64,000 nt of DNA from Phoebastria nigripes (taxonomy: Eukaryota > Chordata > Aves > Procellariiformes > Diomedeidae). The notes under the pieces were generated by a model. The model ran no database searches. It saw nothing but the letters and a program-made list of their open reading frames with translations, and was not told where the DNA came from. Position 1 is the stretch's first letter. Each line of letters opens with the position of its first letter. Of this stretch, positions 45,921 to 57,412 are shown piece by piece. Location: the NCBI GenBank assembly GCA_035582835.1, contig JAYKAV010003095.1, positions 373,439-437,438 of the forward strand, read 5' to 3'. The translations under genes were made by a program, and so were the position numbers.

Positions 45921-47768
45921 GAGCTGGCATCTGGCTACTGCTGAGAAGCTTCCCCTGCTGCTGCAGTTTGCGAGCTACCCTTCCTCCAGCATCCCAGGTG
46001 GCCCCGAGTACTTTGGCCTTGCTCAGAGGTGATTCTCTCTACTTCCCCTGTCAAGCACTGATGTTTTTTTCCATCAGGCAACAAAAGAAGGCGGTGCGAA
46101 CGTTTGCACATCATTCCATGCAGCTGTTGAACTCTAGGAGTTCCTCATAACGCTTTGCAGTCCTTTTGGGCTTTGAAAACAGCATGAAAGGGCTAGAAAT
46201 AGTGGTGGAGGGGAATATTCTCTGCAAGGTCACAGAACTGATCTAGTTGTTATTGATATTTTTTCCTCTTACAACCACCCCTCTAAGAATAGAATAAAAT
46301 CCCCGTCATTTATCTCCCTCAGTGGATCCTAACCCTGTCACAATCTGAAAATTATTTCCTTTCCACAATAGATAGTGCTATAGCTGAGCAGTAGTTAGCA
46401 GTTTCTGTGTCAGTGCAAAGCAATAGGCAACTTTGATAAGTAGATTATTGACACAGTAGATGGCAATTTCTCAGCTGGAACAATTGTGTCAATACACACT
46501 TGGGAAGTTTGTAATTCATGGATATGCTATCAGTAAGTGATATGTCATTATGGAGAGACCTTTAGTCCATAGGTTCACACATGTACTGCCATGGTCTGTT
46601 TTAGCAGTGAATTGGTGCCTTTAAAAATGAATATACTAAACAATCAATGTATTATACTTAGTTAATAATAAATATGCATCCTAAAAACAATAGAAAGAAA
46701 CAAACATAACACTGGAGGGTTTTAAAGCTTAAAACTTACTGCTACATTAATAGAAAAAAAAAGATCAGTCACTGATCCTAATTACACATAAACAACTGTA
46801 ACATTTGTGGATTTCCCTTTCAAAGCATTTGACCTACAGTAGTGATAAAAAACCATCCACAGTGTGTCTTCCTTTTTCACTGTAGTCTCCTATAACTTCA
46901 TAATATCTAAATCAATTTAAACCTGTATTAATAAAAATGCTTTGAACTGAGACCTTACATGTCAAGTTGCAACACAGAATGAATTTTTACTGTCAAGTTA
47001 TAATCCTCTAAATTAGGAGGTGCTTTATAATTGAAATGCTGACGCAGACTTCTAATTGTAGAGGTGTTGGCAGGTGCTGCTATGCTAGCATTATATTAGC
47101 AACTTTTGCGGGTGAATATTGTTCATTAAAGGTTTTGCTTATATCACACACATACAGATTATAGGCTGTAGAATGACAGCTGTGTAAAATCAGTCAAATT
47201 AGAACACACACTATAGATGCAAACAGTCAAATATTAAACAGATTAAATTAGTATCCTTCAAAGTTTCTTTCACTTTAAAAATATATATGGCAGATATTTT
47301 TATAGCTATGTGCTTAAAAATAAAACAGTTTATGATACAGCATTAATAATAAATGGAAAATAAAAATAAATATTCTCTTTTAACTAAACATTAAATTAGC
47401 TCAACTATAGTAGTTGCCTGAATTGCAAGTGAATGTTATAGAGCACAGATCTAATTGCTGTAGTGTTCCAACCCTCCAAGCAGTGCAGATGTTATGCAAA
47501 TAGCTTTGTGTTCATTTTCAGACTGTAAAATGTGGTGGTTTTTGCAAAATCAAAATGAATACCAACATACATGCACACAAACACATTCAAAAAAAACCCC
47601 AAAAAATCACTGAATTCCCCTATGTCTGGTTACTAGAAAAACCTTTGAAAGCACAGTCTTCTCTTATACAGTGTTAGAGAGTGATCCTCACCAAAACTCT
47701 TGATCAAAAGGTAGTAGACTTAGATAAAATTTGGATCTGAAACTCACTGGGGCTGCTGGGTCTCACTC

Positions 47769-47788
47769 TGTGTGTGTGTGTGTGTGCG
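47769..47788 (+). repeat. GT microsatellite
   Basis: About nine TG units ending in GCG. Confidence 0.9.
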
Positions 47789-48173
47789 TATTGAGAATGT
47801 TTGGCCTATGAAGTACCAGTATGGTATGTTCCTACAAATGTCTTCATAATCCTTTTCTATCCTATCTCCATCCTGTAGAAAATCATGGTCCCCATGTACA
47901 AATTGCTGATATGTTCTGCTGGTGTATGTTAGACTATTTCCATCATTGTCTAGTGAGAATTTATCATGTAAGTGCCTTAGAGATGAGATCTGTGTAGGTG
48001 CTGAAATTAAAGTTATCCCAGTTTTGGAAATTGTGAGGCTTCTTTCAGCTTTCTAATATTTCCATATGCCTTCAGTGGGGAATTCCAGCTATTCAGGGTT
48101 ACACTGCAGATGCTAGTACACTCAGATTATTTAAAATACAAACAAAAATACAAATAGAAAAACAAGTTTAAGT

Positions 48174-48256
48174 CTTTTTTTTTAACCTTTATCTTTTTTC
48201 TTTTTTTTGCTTTGTTTTTCTTTTTTTTCTTTTTTTTCCCCCTTCTTTCCTTTTTC
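48174..48256 (+). repeat. T/C-rich pyrimidine tract
   Basis: About 80 bases of T and C with few purines, made of several long T blocks and a C run. Confidence 0.85.
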
Positions 48257-49765
48257 GGGAAGATAGTTAATTTGATGTTAAAAATACATATATTTGTTAA
48301 GCTGGTTCTGTGACATTAACTTATCCTTTTTACATAGAAAATATATATTCAGCAAGTCACCTCCTACTGGTATGTTTAAAAGCTTTGTTATTTTTAGTAG
48401 CTACTGTCTTAAGTAGATGTCATTATTATATTTCCATGTATATTTTATTTGACAAGGAGGGAAAAAAAAAAAAGATGCCAAGGTAAAAAGATTATTTCAC
48501 GGTAACTTTTCAGTGTAATTTATTACAAGAATTTGGAGTCCTTATCCATCCCATCTATTCCTATCCTATCTATTCCTTACCTATACCTATCTTTAACTGC
48601 TTGCTCAATTACATAGATTTGGTTTTCTCAGTTTGACCCTATGTGTATATGTCTGTGTGTTGTAGTTCATTCCTATATTCAGACATCCACATTAATTATG
48701 AATTAGCATGTCGTGGGCTTATTTGCTTAATTCCTAACCCACCTTTTTTGCTACTACTGCCTACCATCGTTTGTTACGTCTAGCTGTTTTTTTCTTTTGT
48801 GTGATTCATCAGCATATTGGACCACAGGGACATATCTTTAATAGCGTCACGGAGAATGTGACTACCTGAAATTTTATGTTGGAAATTTTGAGAGAAATCA
48901 CTGATGACTTTGCATAAATTCTTGACATAAAATGTTTTAAATATCGATTTAGTCTTTTATCAATATCACTAATTTTAAAAAGGGCAAAATTCTGATAATG
49001 GAGTTTTTTTATTTGGCAACTGCTTCAAAATTCTTTTGTCATTGAGATCAACTTTTATATAGAACTACTTCTTTGGGGATTTTTTAGGTACAGTCAAAGC
49101 TTAGACATTTTTTTCTTTGGATAACAAGCACAAATTACAAAAAAAAAAAAGAAATGAAAAAAAATAAGGCAGCTGGATACATTTTCTATTCCTGTTCTAT
49201 CTTAATTTATATTTCTTACACAATGTGTTCAAGAGGAGTGATTAAGATCCTGCAACATACCATCTTCTCTTGCTGTGGTAAGGAGGATCCTTACACAGCA
49301 GACTGCAGATATACGTTCAGATCTTCTCTCCAACTGAAGAGAGTGTAGAGAACTGAACAAAAGATTTGGCGTATTACTAGTCATTATTATAGTTCAAGAA
49401 TAAGGTGAGCTGTGAGTAATAATCTTATTGAGAGACTAGGGGCATGACACAGTTACTGGAGAGGTGCTTGCATAAACTGTCAGAGAACATAGAAGACAGG
49501 CACTTTTCTTTTCTTACTTCCCCCCCCCAATTATTTGGGTAGCAGATCATACTTTCTCAAGAAAAATTAAATGTATGTAATTGAGATTGAATTAGTATTT
49601 TCTCCTTTACCAGAGGAAACACAGGACAGAACAGGTGAGGCAGTTATAATGCCTTTATCAATTGCTCAAACATCTGCTGTCTGACTGTTATAAGTAACCT
49701 TCAATTAGCTAAATAAATGAACATGCAAAGCACTTTCTTTCAAAAGCCTGCATTAGCCATAAATT

Positions 49766-49804
49766 AAATAAGTAAGTAAGTAAGTAAGTAAATAAATAAA
49801 TAAA
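49766..49804 (+). repeat. AAGT/AAAT tetranucleotide repeat
   Basis: About five AAGT units followed by four AAAT units, a compound microsatellite. Confidence 0.9.
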
Positions 49805-50894
49805 GGTTGAAACCAAACAATAATTACATTTTTGCTTCACTTAGTGTCTGGGACTTTTTCCACTACACTCACGCTTGCAGTGCTGGAGCTTTACCTGCAG
49901 AAGTGCATGATGTTTTCCTCAGTTGTAATTGCCAAATTGTCTTTTGTTTAACAAAATAAGAGGGTAGGATATGAAAAAAAATTATCAGAACACTCACAAA
50001 AGTTTTATTGTTCTGAGCATACTGAAATGCCAATTTGATTTCACCTCTGCCACCTGGAGGAAGCAGAGCTCGGTTTCTCCTCCTAATGCCTATCACTAAA
50101 TTTCTTCAGTATATGACAGCACACTGGGAAGGGGAAGTGCAGTTTGGTTAGGGCTTTTGCCTGAAAAAGAGGGTTCCTGAGTTCGTTCTTGGCTGTGTTT
50201 TTGATTCAGGGTTTGTTTTTTGGTTTTGGGTTTGGTTTTGTGTGTGCGTGTGTGTGTGGTTTTGTGAGAATTAGTTAATTTTTCAAGAGAATTCTAATAC
50301 TGTGGTAGAAAAGTGCTTTTGCAAGGTTTTACAGTTACTGATGTTACTGTTATTATTACTTCTTCTTCTACTACTATTACTATTAAGCAGATTTGTTAAA
50401 GTGAGGTATTATGCTGTACATAGATTTATAAAAAAACTAAAAGACAATTTAAAAAATTTAAAAAAATTAAAGGGAAAAACAAAAAGGAAAATTACCTCCT
50501 TTATAGACAACACAAACCTTAATCATGTGCTGCAGAAACAGACCACCTAATTTAAAGTAAAGACAAGGAAATTAACTGACGTTAAAATGTCAGTGGTTAA
50601 TCCATTAAAATATCACCATCCTCTGATGCTGTTTTCTCTAACTGTGCAGCATAAATAAACAATCAGCTCTGTAGCTAAGATTCAGGGGTGCTTTTATTTG
50701 ACCATTTTATGGTCTCATGATAAACTGGAGATCGTTCATAAGGAAAATGCTAGTTCGCTGTGCCTTAAAAGATGTATTAGACAACATTTGGATAGTGAGT
50801 GAAATCACTGTAGGGTGCATCTAGGCAATATTGCACTCATAGGTGAATAAAACTGTTGCCACCTAAGTAGATTGGCATGAGTCAAATGAGTTTA

Positions 50895-50921
50895 TATGTA
50901 TGTATGTATGTATGTATGTGT
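50895..50921 (+). repeat. GTAT tetranucleotide repeat
   Basis: About six ATGT units. Confidence 0.9.
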
Positions 50922-53722
50922 ATTCACATACCTGTATATATATAGATATATAAACATATGAAAATATACAGATGCATTTACTCATACAGATGAGTTTACC
51001 TATTTTATAAAACAAGTACCATTCTTTTTGTCTTGCAGCAAGATTAAACGCTTGGACCCATTGAAGCTATTCTTCCACAAAAATACATAAATAATGTGTT
51101 GCGGCATAATTTAATGATGGTTTTGTCAGCAGGAAAAAAACCCCTCTGTTGAAGGCAAAAATGTTTTCTGTAAGTAAAGCACTTCAATTCAAGGCAGGGG
51201 TGGCTTTAGTTAAAACAATCTGTTTGTGGTCTGACACTGATTTATGTGGTGTAGCTTATTTATCTTCTTTGTTTGAATTGTCTTTTTCTCTTCTGATGAT
51301 CAGATATATTTTTAATATACTTTGTTTAGTTTTGGCAGAAAATTAAGTCCTCTGAGGATTAGTGGTGTGCTACACCCTGAATTAACTGCCAAAGATGCAA
51401 TAATTTTTCCCTTCTGCTTAATTGTATTGTGGAAGCAATCAGTCATGCAGCAAAAGCAATTACATTTTTGTTTTTATTCTATTTTCTTACTATTTTTGTT
51501 AATATCAAAGTGCATACAGTGTTTGAAAAGATGCTCTCTCTCAAGCACACTCTGCCTCTGTGAGAGCAAGGAAGCAAAACAAATCCAACGGTAATGAAAT
51601 AAGTCTTGGTTTTGAGATAAGGTACAGGGTAGATGAAAGAAATGCATATTCACAAATACCTCATTAAAAATATTTAATCAAAACATATTTAATAGATTTT
51701 GGCAAAAATAAAATAAAATTAGAAAGATGTGTCTGCCCTCTGCAGAAAATTACATCTATTCAACAAAACCAAAACACCTGAATGTCAAAAGTACTCAGCT
51801 GAAATATTTTTATTCACATCTGTTGATAATAATGCCCCATGGGCATTCAAAAGTCTCATGCCACTACTCTCAGTAGGTTTGGTTCATTAGCAAAGATTTT
51901 TCCCCTTGATGCACTTTTGGCCACATGTAACATGACTATTTTTTAAAAGCTCCTAGGGGAAAAATATATCTATCTGCTAAAAGTTGAAACTATTATTGAA
52001 AAAATTCAGTGATTTTTTAATTGAAATATTTTACATAGAAAACAACCTACTTATCAGGCAGTTTTATTTGTAACCTTGGCATTACAAAGATCCAGTGCTA
52101 CAGAGTACAATACCAGCCAACCAACTAACCAACAGGCTGGGATTCCAACCTCAACTACTCCATGATATGGCTAGGTATCTTGGAAAACTGTATGATTTTG
52201 GAACAAATTTTGCTTTCTGTTTCAACAATAATCACAAGGAGGTTGTCCACTCATTTGTAATGCACAAAAAGGCCTTAGTCCATTGAATGCTGCATCTAAA
52301 TATACTGAAATGAATCTGTCTTCCCCGCTTTATACCGTCTAATTGTACACCATTCTTCTTCATCCCTCAAAGAATCAGAATTATTCCCAAATTGCAAGTA
52401 AGTGATGCTCTGAAATCTCTAAGGATCCAGGAAAATAGTTGATGAGAAGAAACACCACAGATTTCTTGGGATCACATTCAATGATTTCTACCCTTGATCT
52501 CACTGAATCCAACATTAATTACACAATGCTTGATAAATCTGATTTTCTCCTGGTATAACCTGATGGAAACTAGAGACGATGCTCTAGTGGAGAATTTGGC
52601 TATTGAGTTTCTCATATATTTGTATGGTGGATGTACTTGCTAAGTGTTAAGCTTATCAAATAAACAGCATCCCACATGGGGAAGAGTGGACATCACACAT
52701 TAATATCAAGTACAAAGAATCCAACCAATCCTGACCACACTTCAATCACATATCTTGTAATTTTATTAACTGTCATATGAGCAAGTTTTCATTTTCAAAA
52801 AATGCAGCAGCAAGAATAAAATTTAATCATTTTGATGGGGTAAATTTATCATCTCTAAATAGAGTTTACTAAAGGATTTTTTAAACATGTCAGAATTCAT
52901 CAAGTTCAAAGAAAATTAAATAAATAGTCTCCTCTTTAAATATCTTGAACAACAAACAGTTGCTAAAGCTCACTTAGTAGTATCCAGAGAAAGAGATAAA
53001 GTCTACATTAACCATGGAAATCTAATTAGTGACAACCCATTCATACACTAGAACTCTCAATGTGGATGCAAAACAATAGTTTCTGTTGACAGCTCATTCT
53101 ACTGTTCATCAAATTATAAATGTAATATATTTTCTTACATTTTGTACATAGTATTTAAAAATATCTTGTATACATTATTTTTTGTACTGTGGGCTTGGTT
53201 GGAAAAATCTATGAATATATTTACCAAACAATTCATTTGATAGATTTTACAATTTTTCAGAATAAGATATTGAACATTTTTTTCATTATTCCTCCAGCCC
53301 TTATTATGTAAAATATTGCACATCTTAATATTATTGATTTTTTTTTTTCCTTTAATGGAATACTTTGGCATTCAAATTAATATTAAGTAACTTTCTTTAA
53401 AGCTCTTTTGCTTGACTCTTGAGCTTAATAGGCTGAAATTCAATTTAGTGGAGCAGAGAGGAGGGTGACTGGGTGGGGAGAACACAGGCACAGTGGGTTT
53501 GGGGTGTGCAGTGCTGCTGCGTGCAGCAGGACTTGTGTACTAGCACCTGGGTTTCCCCTTCCATGCTTGGTGCAGACTATTGCAATACGCTTTATTTTCA
53601 GGATGCAGCTGGAAAATGCCAAGTATCTAAATCAGTGCACAGCATGACCAGTAGCCTTTTACATGGTACAATTCACTGGCATCAGCTTAAAGTACGGTTT
53701 TAGTAAAAGTCGTTTGAACTGC

Positions 53723-54826
53723 TGTACTGGGTTTGCGTGGCAAGGTTTTGGTACCTGGGAGGCACCAGAGGTGGCTTCTGTGAGAAGCTGCTAGAAGCTT
53801 CCCCCATGTCCGATAGAGCCAATGCCAGCCGGCTCCAAGACAGACCCGCCGCTGGCCAAAGCCGAGCCCATCAGCGATGGTGGCAGCGCCTCTGGGATAA
53901 CATATTTAAGAAGGGGGAAAAAAACCTGCTGCAGAACAGCAGCCAGAGAGAGGAGTGAGAATATGTGAGAGAAATAACTCTGCAGACACCAAGGTCAGTG
54001 AAGAAGGAGGGGGAGGAGGTGCTCCAGGCGCCGGAGCAGAGATTCCCCTGCAACCTGTGGTGAAGACCATGGTGAGGCAGGCTGTCCCCCTGCAACTCGT
54101 GGACGTTAACGGTGGAGCAGATATGCCGGAGCAGGTGGATGCGCCCGAAGGAGGCTGTGACCCCATGGGAAGCCCGCGCTGGAGCAGGCTCCTGGCAGGA
54201 CCTGTGGACCCGTGGAGAGAGAGGAGCCCACGCTGGAGCAGGTTTGCTGGCAGGACTTGTTACCCCACGGGGGACCCATGCTGGAGCAGTCTGTTCCTGA
54301 AGGACTGCACCCCCTGGAAAGGACCTACGCTGGAGCAGTTCATGAAGAACTGCAGCCTGTGGGAAGGACTCATGTTGGAGAAGTTTGTGGAGGACTGTCT
54401 CCCAGGGGAGGGACACACGCTGGAGCAAGGGAAGAGTGTGAGAAGGAAGGAGAAGCAGAGACAACATGTGATGAACTGACTGCAACCCCCATTCCCCGTC
54501 CCCCTGTGCCACTCGGTGAGAGGAGGTAGAGAAAACCAGGAGTGAAGTTGAGCCCGGGAAGAAGGGAGGGGTGGGGAGCAGGTTTTTTAAGATTTGGTTT
54601 CATTTCTCATTACCCTACTCTGATTTGATTGGCAACAAATTAAATTAATTTCCCTGAGTCGAGTCTGTTTTGCCCATGACAGTAATTGGTGAGTGATCTC
54701 TTCCTCTCCTTACCTTGATCCACGAGCCTTTCATTATATTTCTCTCTCCCCTGTCCAGCTGAGGAGGGGGAATGATAGAGCAGCTTTGGTGGGCACCTGG
54801 CATCCAGCCAGCGTCAACCCACCACA
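53723..54826 (+). mobile_element. 1.1 kb solo LTR of a second family
   Basis: The LTR starts TGTACTGGGTTTGCGTGGC and ends GCGTCAACCCACCACA, with perfect ACTGC duplications at 53718-53722 and 54827-54831. It is unrelated to the other four LTRs and much more GC-rich than its flanks. A TATA-like TATTTAA lies at 53903-53909 and ATTAAA at 54639-54644. The middle (54178-54430) is an imperfect tandem array. No internal viral genes are present. I recall this LTR type as common in bird genomes but cannot name the family. Overlapping open frames on both strands (plus 53955-54479, minus 53871-54512) are by-products of the GC-rich, stop-poor array. Confidence 0.88.
54178..54430 (+). repeat. Imperfect tandem array inside the LTR
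   Basis: Six starts of a GCTGGAGCAG-like unit at 54178, 54232, 54280, 54329, 54374 and 54419, giving periods of 54, 48, 49, 45 and 45 bases. It resembles a minisatellite embedded in the transcribed part of the LTR. Confidence 0.75.
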
Positions 54827-57331
54827 ACTGCCCGTTTCCTTAGAAAGTTAGGAAGAAGACCTGCTTGAAAGGCCACCTTCTCTCTTTCCCCATGCTGCTG
54901 CGATGCAGTTGTGACCAGAAGCCCAAGCAAGTCTGTAGCCTCGCTGTGCCAAAGAAGCTGGTGCTGCTGCGGGGTCTGTGAGTCCAGCCTATTCCAGGGG
55001 CCTCCCATCCCAGAGGGCTGTCCTGGGCTGGAGTTGGATCACCGCCAGGATCTGGCAGACCTCTGAAACCCTGGGCAGGAAGGCACACTTGGGAATTTTC
55101 AAAGTGGAAAATAGGACCTGAAACAGACTAGGGAAGGCTTTTAGTTTTGGTACAAACCGTTTGATTGGAATACTCTGCTATATGTTAAAAATGAGGAAAT
55201 AAATTACCATAGCACTTAAACACCGTATGTACCGTAATGGCAGGAGCAGACCTGAGCTCTTGTCTGAACCTAGAAACAAAGCCACCCTGTGTCCATCCAA
55301 AGATTACAGAAATCATCTGGAAATCTCAGATGCTTGAGACAGTGCTAAGGAATGATAACTGTATTCTTCATTGAAATGGTTTTCATTTAGCCGCATCATT
55401 TGGAGATGATGAAAAAGGGGAAATGAAAGGTAAAAGATGAATGTACCTACACAGAATGGTGCAAGTATGCATGAAAGATGATCCTACACAGCATACCAAA
55501 TATAGCTCTAAAGCAGAGATCCATGAGTTAGTGAGTGTCAGTGGTGCTTAATGCATTGCTCTGCATGGGATATGAATCAGGCCATACCTTCCCATGGTAA
55601 GGAAAGTGTAATTTCAAAGTGTCTCTGATATCAACATGCAACAACTGTGAGCAAATATTGTGACAATCACTGCATTTTAATTACTGAATAAATTATGTTG
55701 CATGTAATAGACAGTACACTTGCAAGTACATTGCAACATTTCCAACGCTAAAAATAAAATAACTATAGACTGAGAAAAAAGAATCCTGTTTTTTCAAAAG
55801 CATGCAAAAATCAAAGGAAACCAGTACTTTCCTGAAGTAGATAACAATTTTATTTTAAAAAAACCCAAACAAACAAGAGAATTGAAAAATCATATCATGA
55901 TAGACGTGTTTTCCTCCTGCTTACCTTCTACCTTCTCCTCAACCTCTTGCTCAGATAGTCACAACAGTAGGGCAACTGGAATGACATCATCTGACCTGTG
56001 TAGAACACTCAAAGTATGAGTTGCATTGCTGAATAATCAGAATTTTTCTCCTGGAATGCCCATTCTGTAGTCTGAGCTAATACACTATTCTGAAAATGGA
56101 ATATCTTTGCAATCATTTTAATATAGAGTAGAACAAAACTATGCTGAAAGACGCTTACATTTAAATAAATTAGAGCAAACTAGCAAATTGCAGAGGTTGA
56201 GATACAGGATGAACCGTGAGCATGAGGCAACTTTATCTAAAAAGGGTTCAAAACATGTTTTATCTCTGAATTCTTTAGGGGTGAAAAGAAAATCAGCAAT
56301 AAAGGAGGCAATAGAGGAAGCTAGCTTTTTCACACATTAACCAAACCTTTGTAAGGGCAGATCCACTGCACAATCCCTATTTACTGGAGTCTAAACTCTT
56401 GTAGGCAAATGTAAATATTCAGCACAAGAATGTGTGCACAATGCAGACATTCTTTATTCCTCCAGAGCAAGGCCTCTTCAGTACAGCTCATTGTCAATCC
56501 AAGGTAGTTGTCTGTGTAGAGAAAAGAAAATACATTGTCCACTGTAAGCTTAAGCCCTTGCTCCAAAATGAAGGTTACTCTAATTTGAAACAAGTCTTTC
56601 TTGAGTCTTGGCATCAAGATATTTTCAGGCAATAAATATATATAAACAAGTTCCTTATTACAGATTCCACAAAGGGCTTTATTCAGGTCTCTAAATGAAG
56701 TTTTTAAGAAAAGCCTTTTTTGTGTATGTTTTGGGCAGTTTCCACATTTTTTATGTTTGATAAAATTTGTAAACAAAACAGTCAGGATTTCATTAAATTA
56801 ATGTGGTGTGCAGAGGCACCGTAAATTCACCGGAATATGACCACTGAACATACTCATTTCTGGAATACCCAACGTGTGGCAGTCTTTTAAAATTAAGGAT
56901 TCTCTAGCTCTCTGTGTTTGTTCTGCATGTTGCCAGTGTGCTCTAGTGAGAGTGGTTTGGTATTGTAAAGTTTCAGTTAAGTTAATGGTCATTTTGCATC
57001 ATGCAGTGTAAACAGCTTGAATGTACAAAAAAAAGGGGGAGGGGGGAGGATTTTTTAGAGTATTACTACTCAATCATGTAAAAAGGTTGGTATGTCATAT
57101 TTTGTCATTTGATAATTATGTTGCAATGCTCTTAGCAGACATATGGCTTCCCTAGGTAGAGATTGTCTGAAGATTTTGTTACAAACAGGAGCCTTCGGGG
57201 AAGAATGTTGCCTAATGAAATTAATCATTATACAGGTTTACTCTTTAATAAGGTACTTTACTTTATAAGAGATTATTTCTAGATGGAATATATTAGTGCA
57301 GATATGCTGTTTTGACAGTCACCACATTATA

Positions 57332-57412
57332 TGAGAAAGAGAGAGAGCAGGAGAGAAGGAGGAGGGAGGGGAGGAGGAAAGAGAGGGAGGAAAGAGAGGG
57401 AGAGAAGAAGAA
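57332..57412 (+). repeat. Polypurine (GA-rich) tract
   Basis: About 80 bases are almost entirely A and G (GAGAAAGAGAGAGAG then GGAGGGAGG blocks). Such tracts can adopt triplex (H-DNA) structure and are prone to replication errors. Confidence 0.85.

Larger units (their letters stand above)
42989..53717. other. Long AT-rich non-coding stretch
   Basis: About 10.7 kb without a recognised gene. It has a CTCF-like word (44446-44460), a GC-richer island with an unassigned frame (45560-46150), GT runs (47769-47788, 50235-50260), a T/C-rich tract (48174-48256), CCTAT-like decayed repeats (48541-48598), an AAGT/AAAT repeat (49766-49804), a TTA/CTA-like run (50340-50385) and a GTAT repeat (50895-50921). 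The 46620-47420 part is rich in ATTA-type words and looks like possible conserved non-coding DNA, but I cannot test conservation. Confidence 0.5.

Noticed and set aside
53871..54512. 213-codon minus frame as a gene
   Set aside because: It is antisense to the LTR tandem array and made of repetitive low-complexity residues. There is no homology and no start context.
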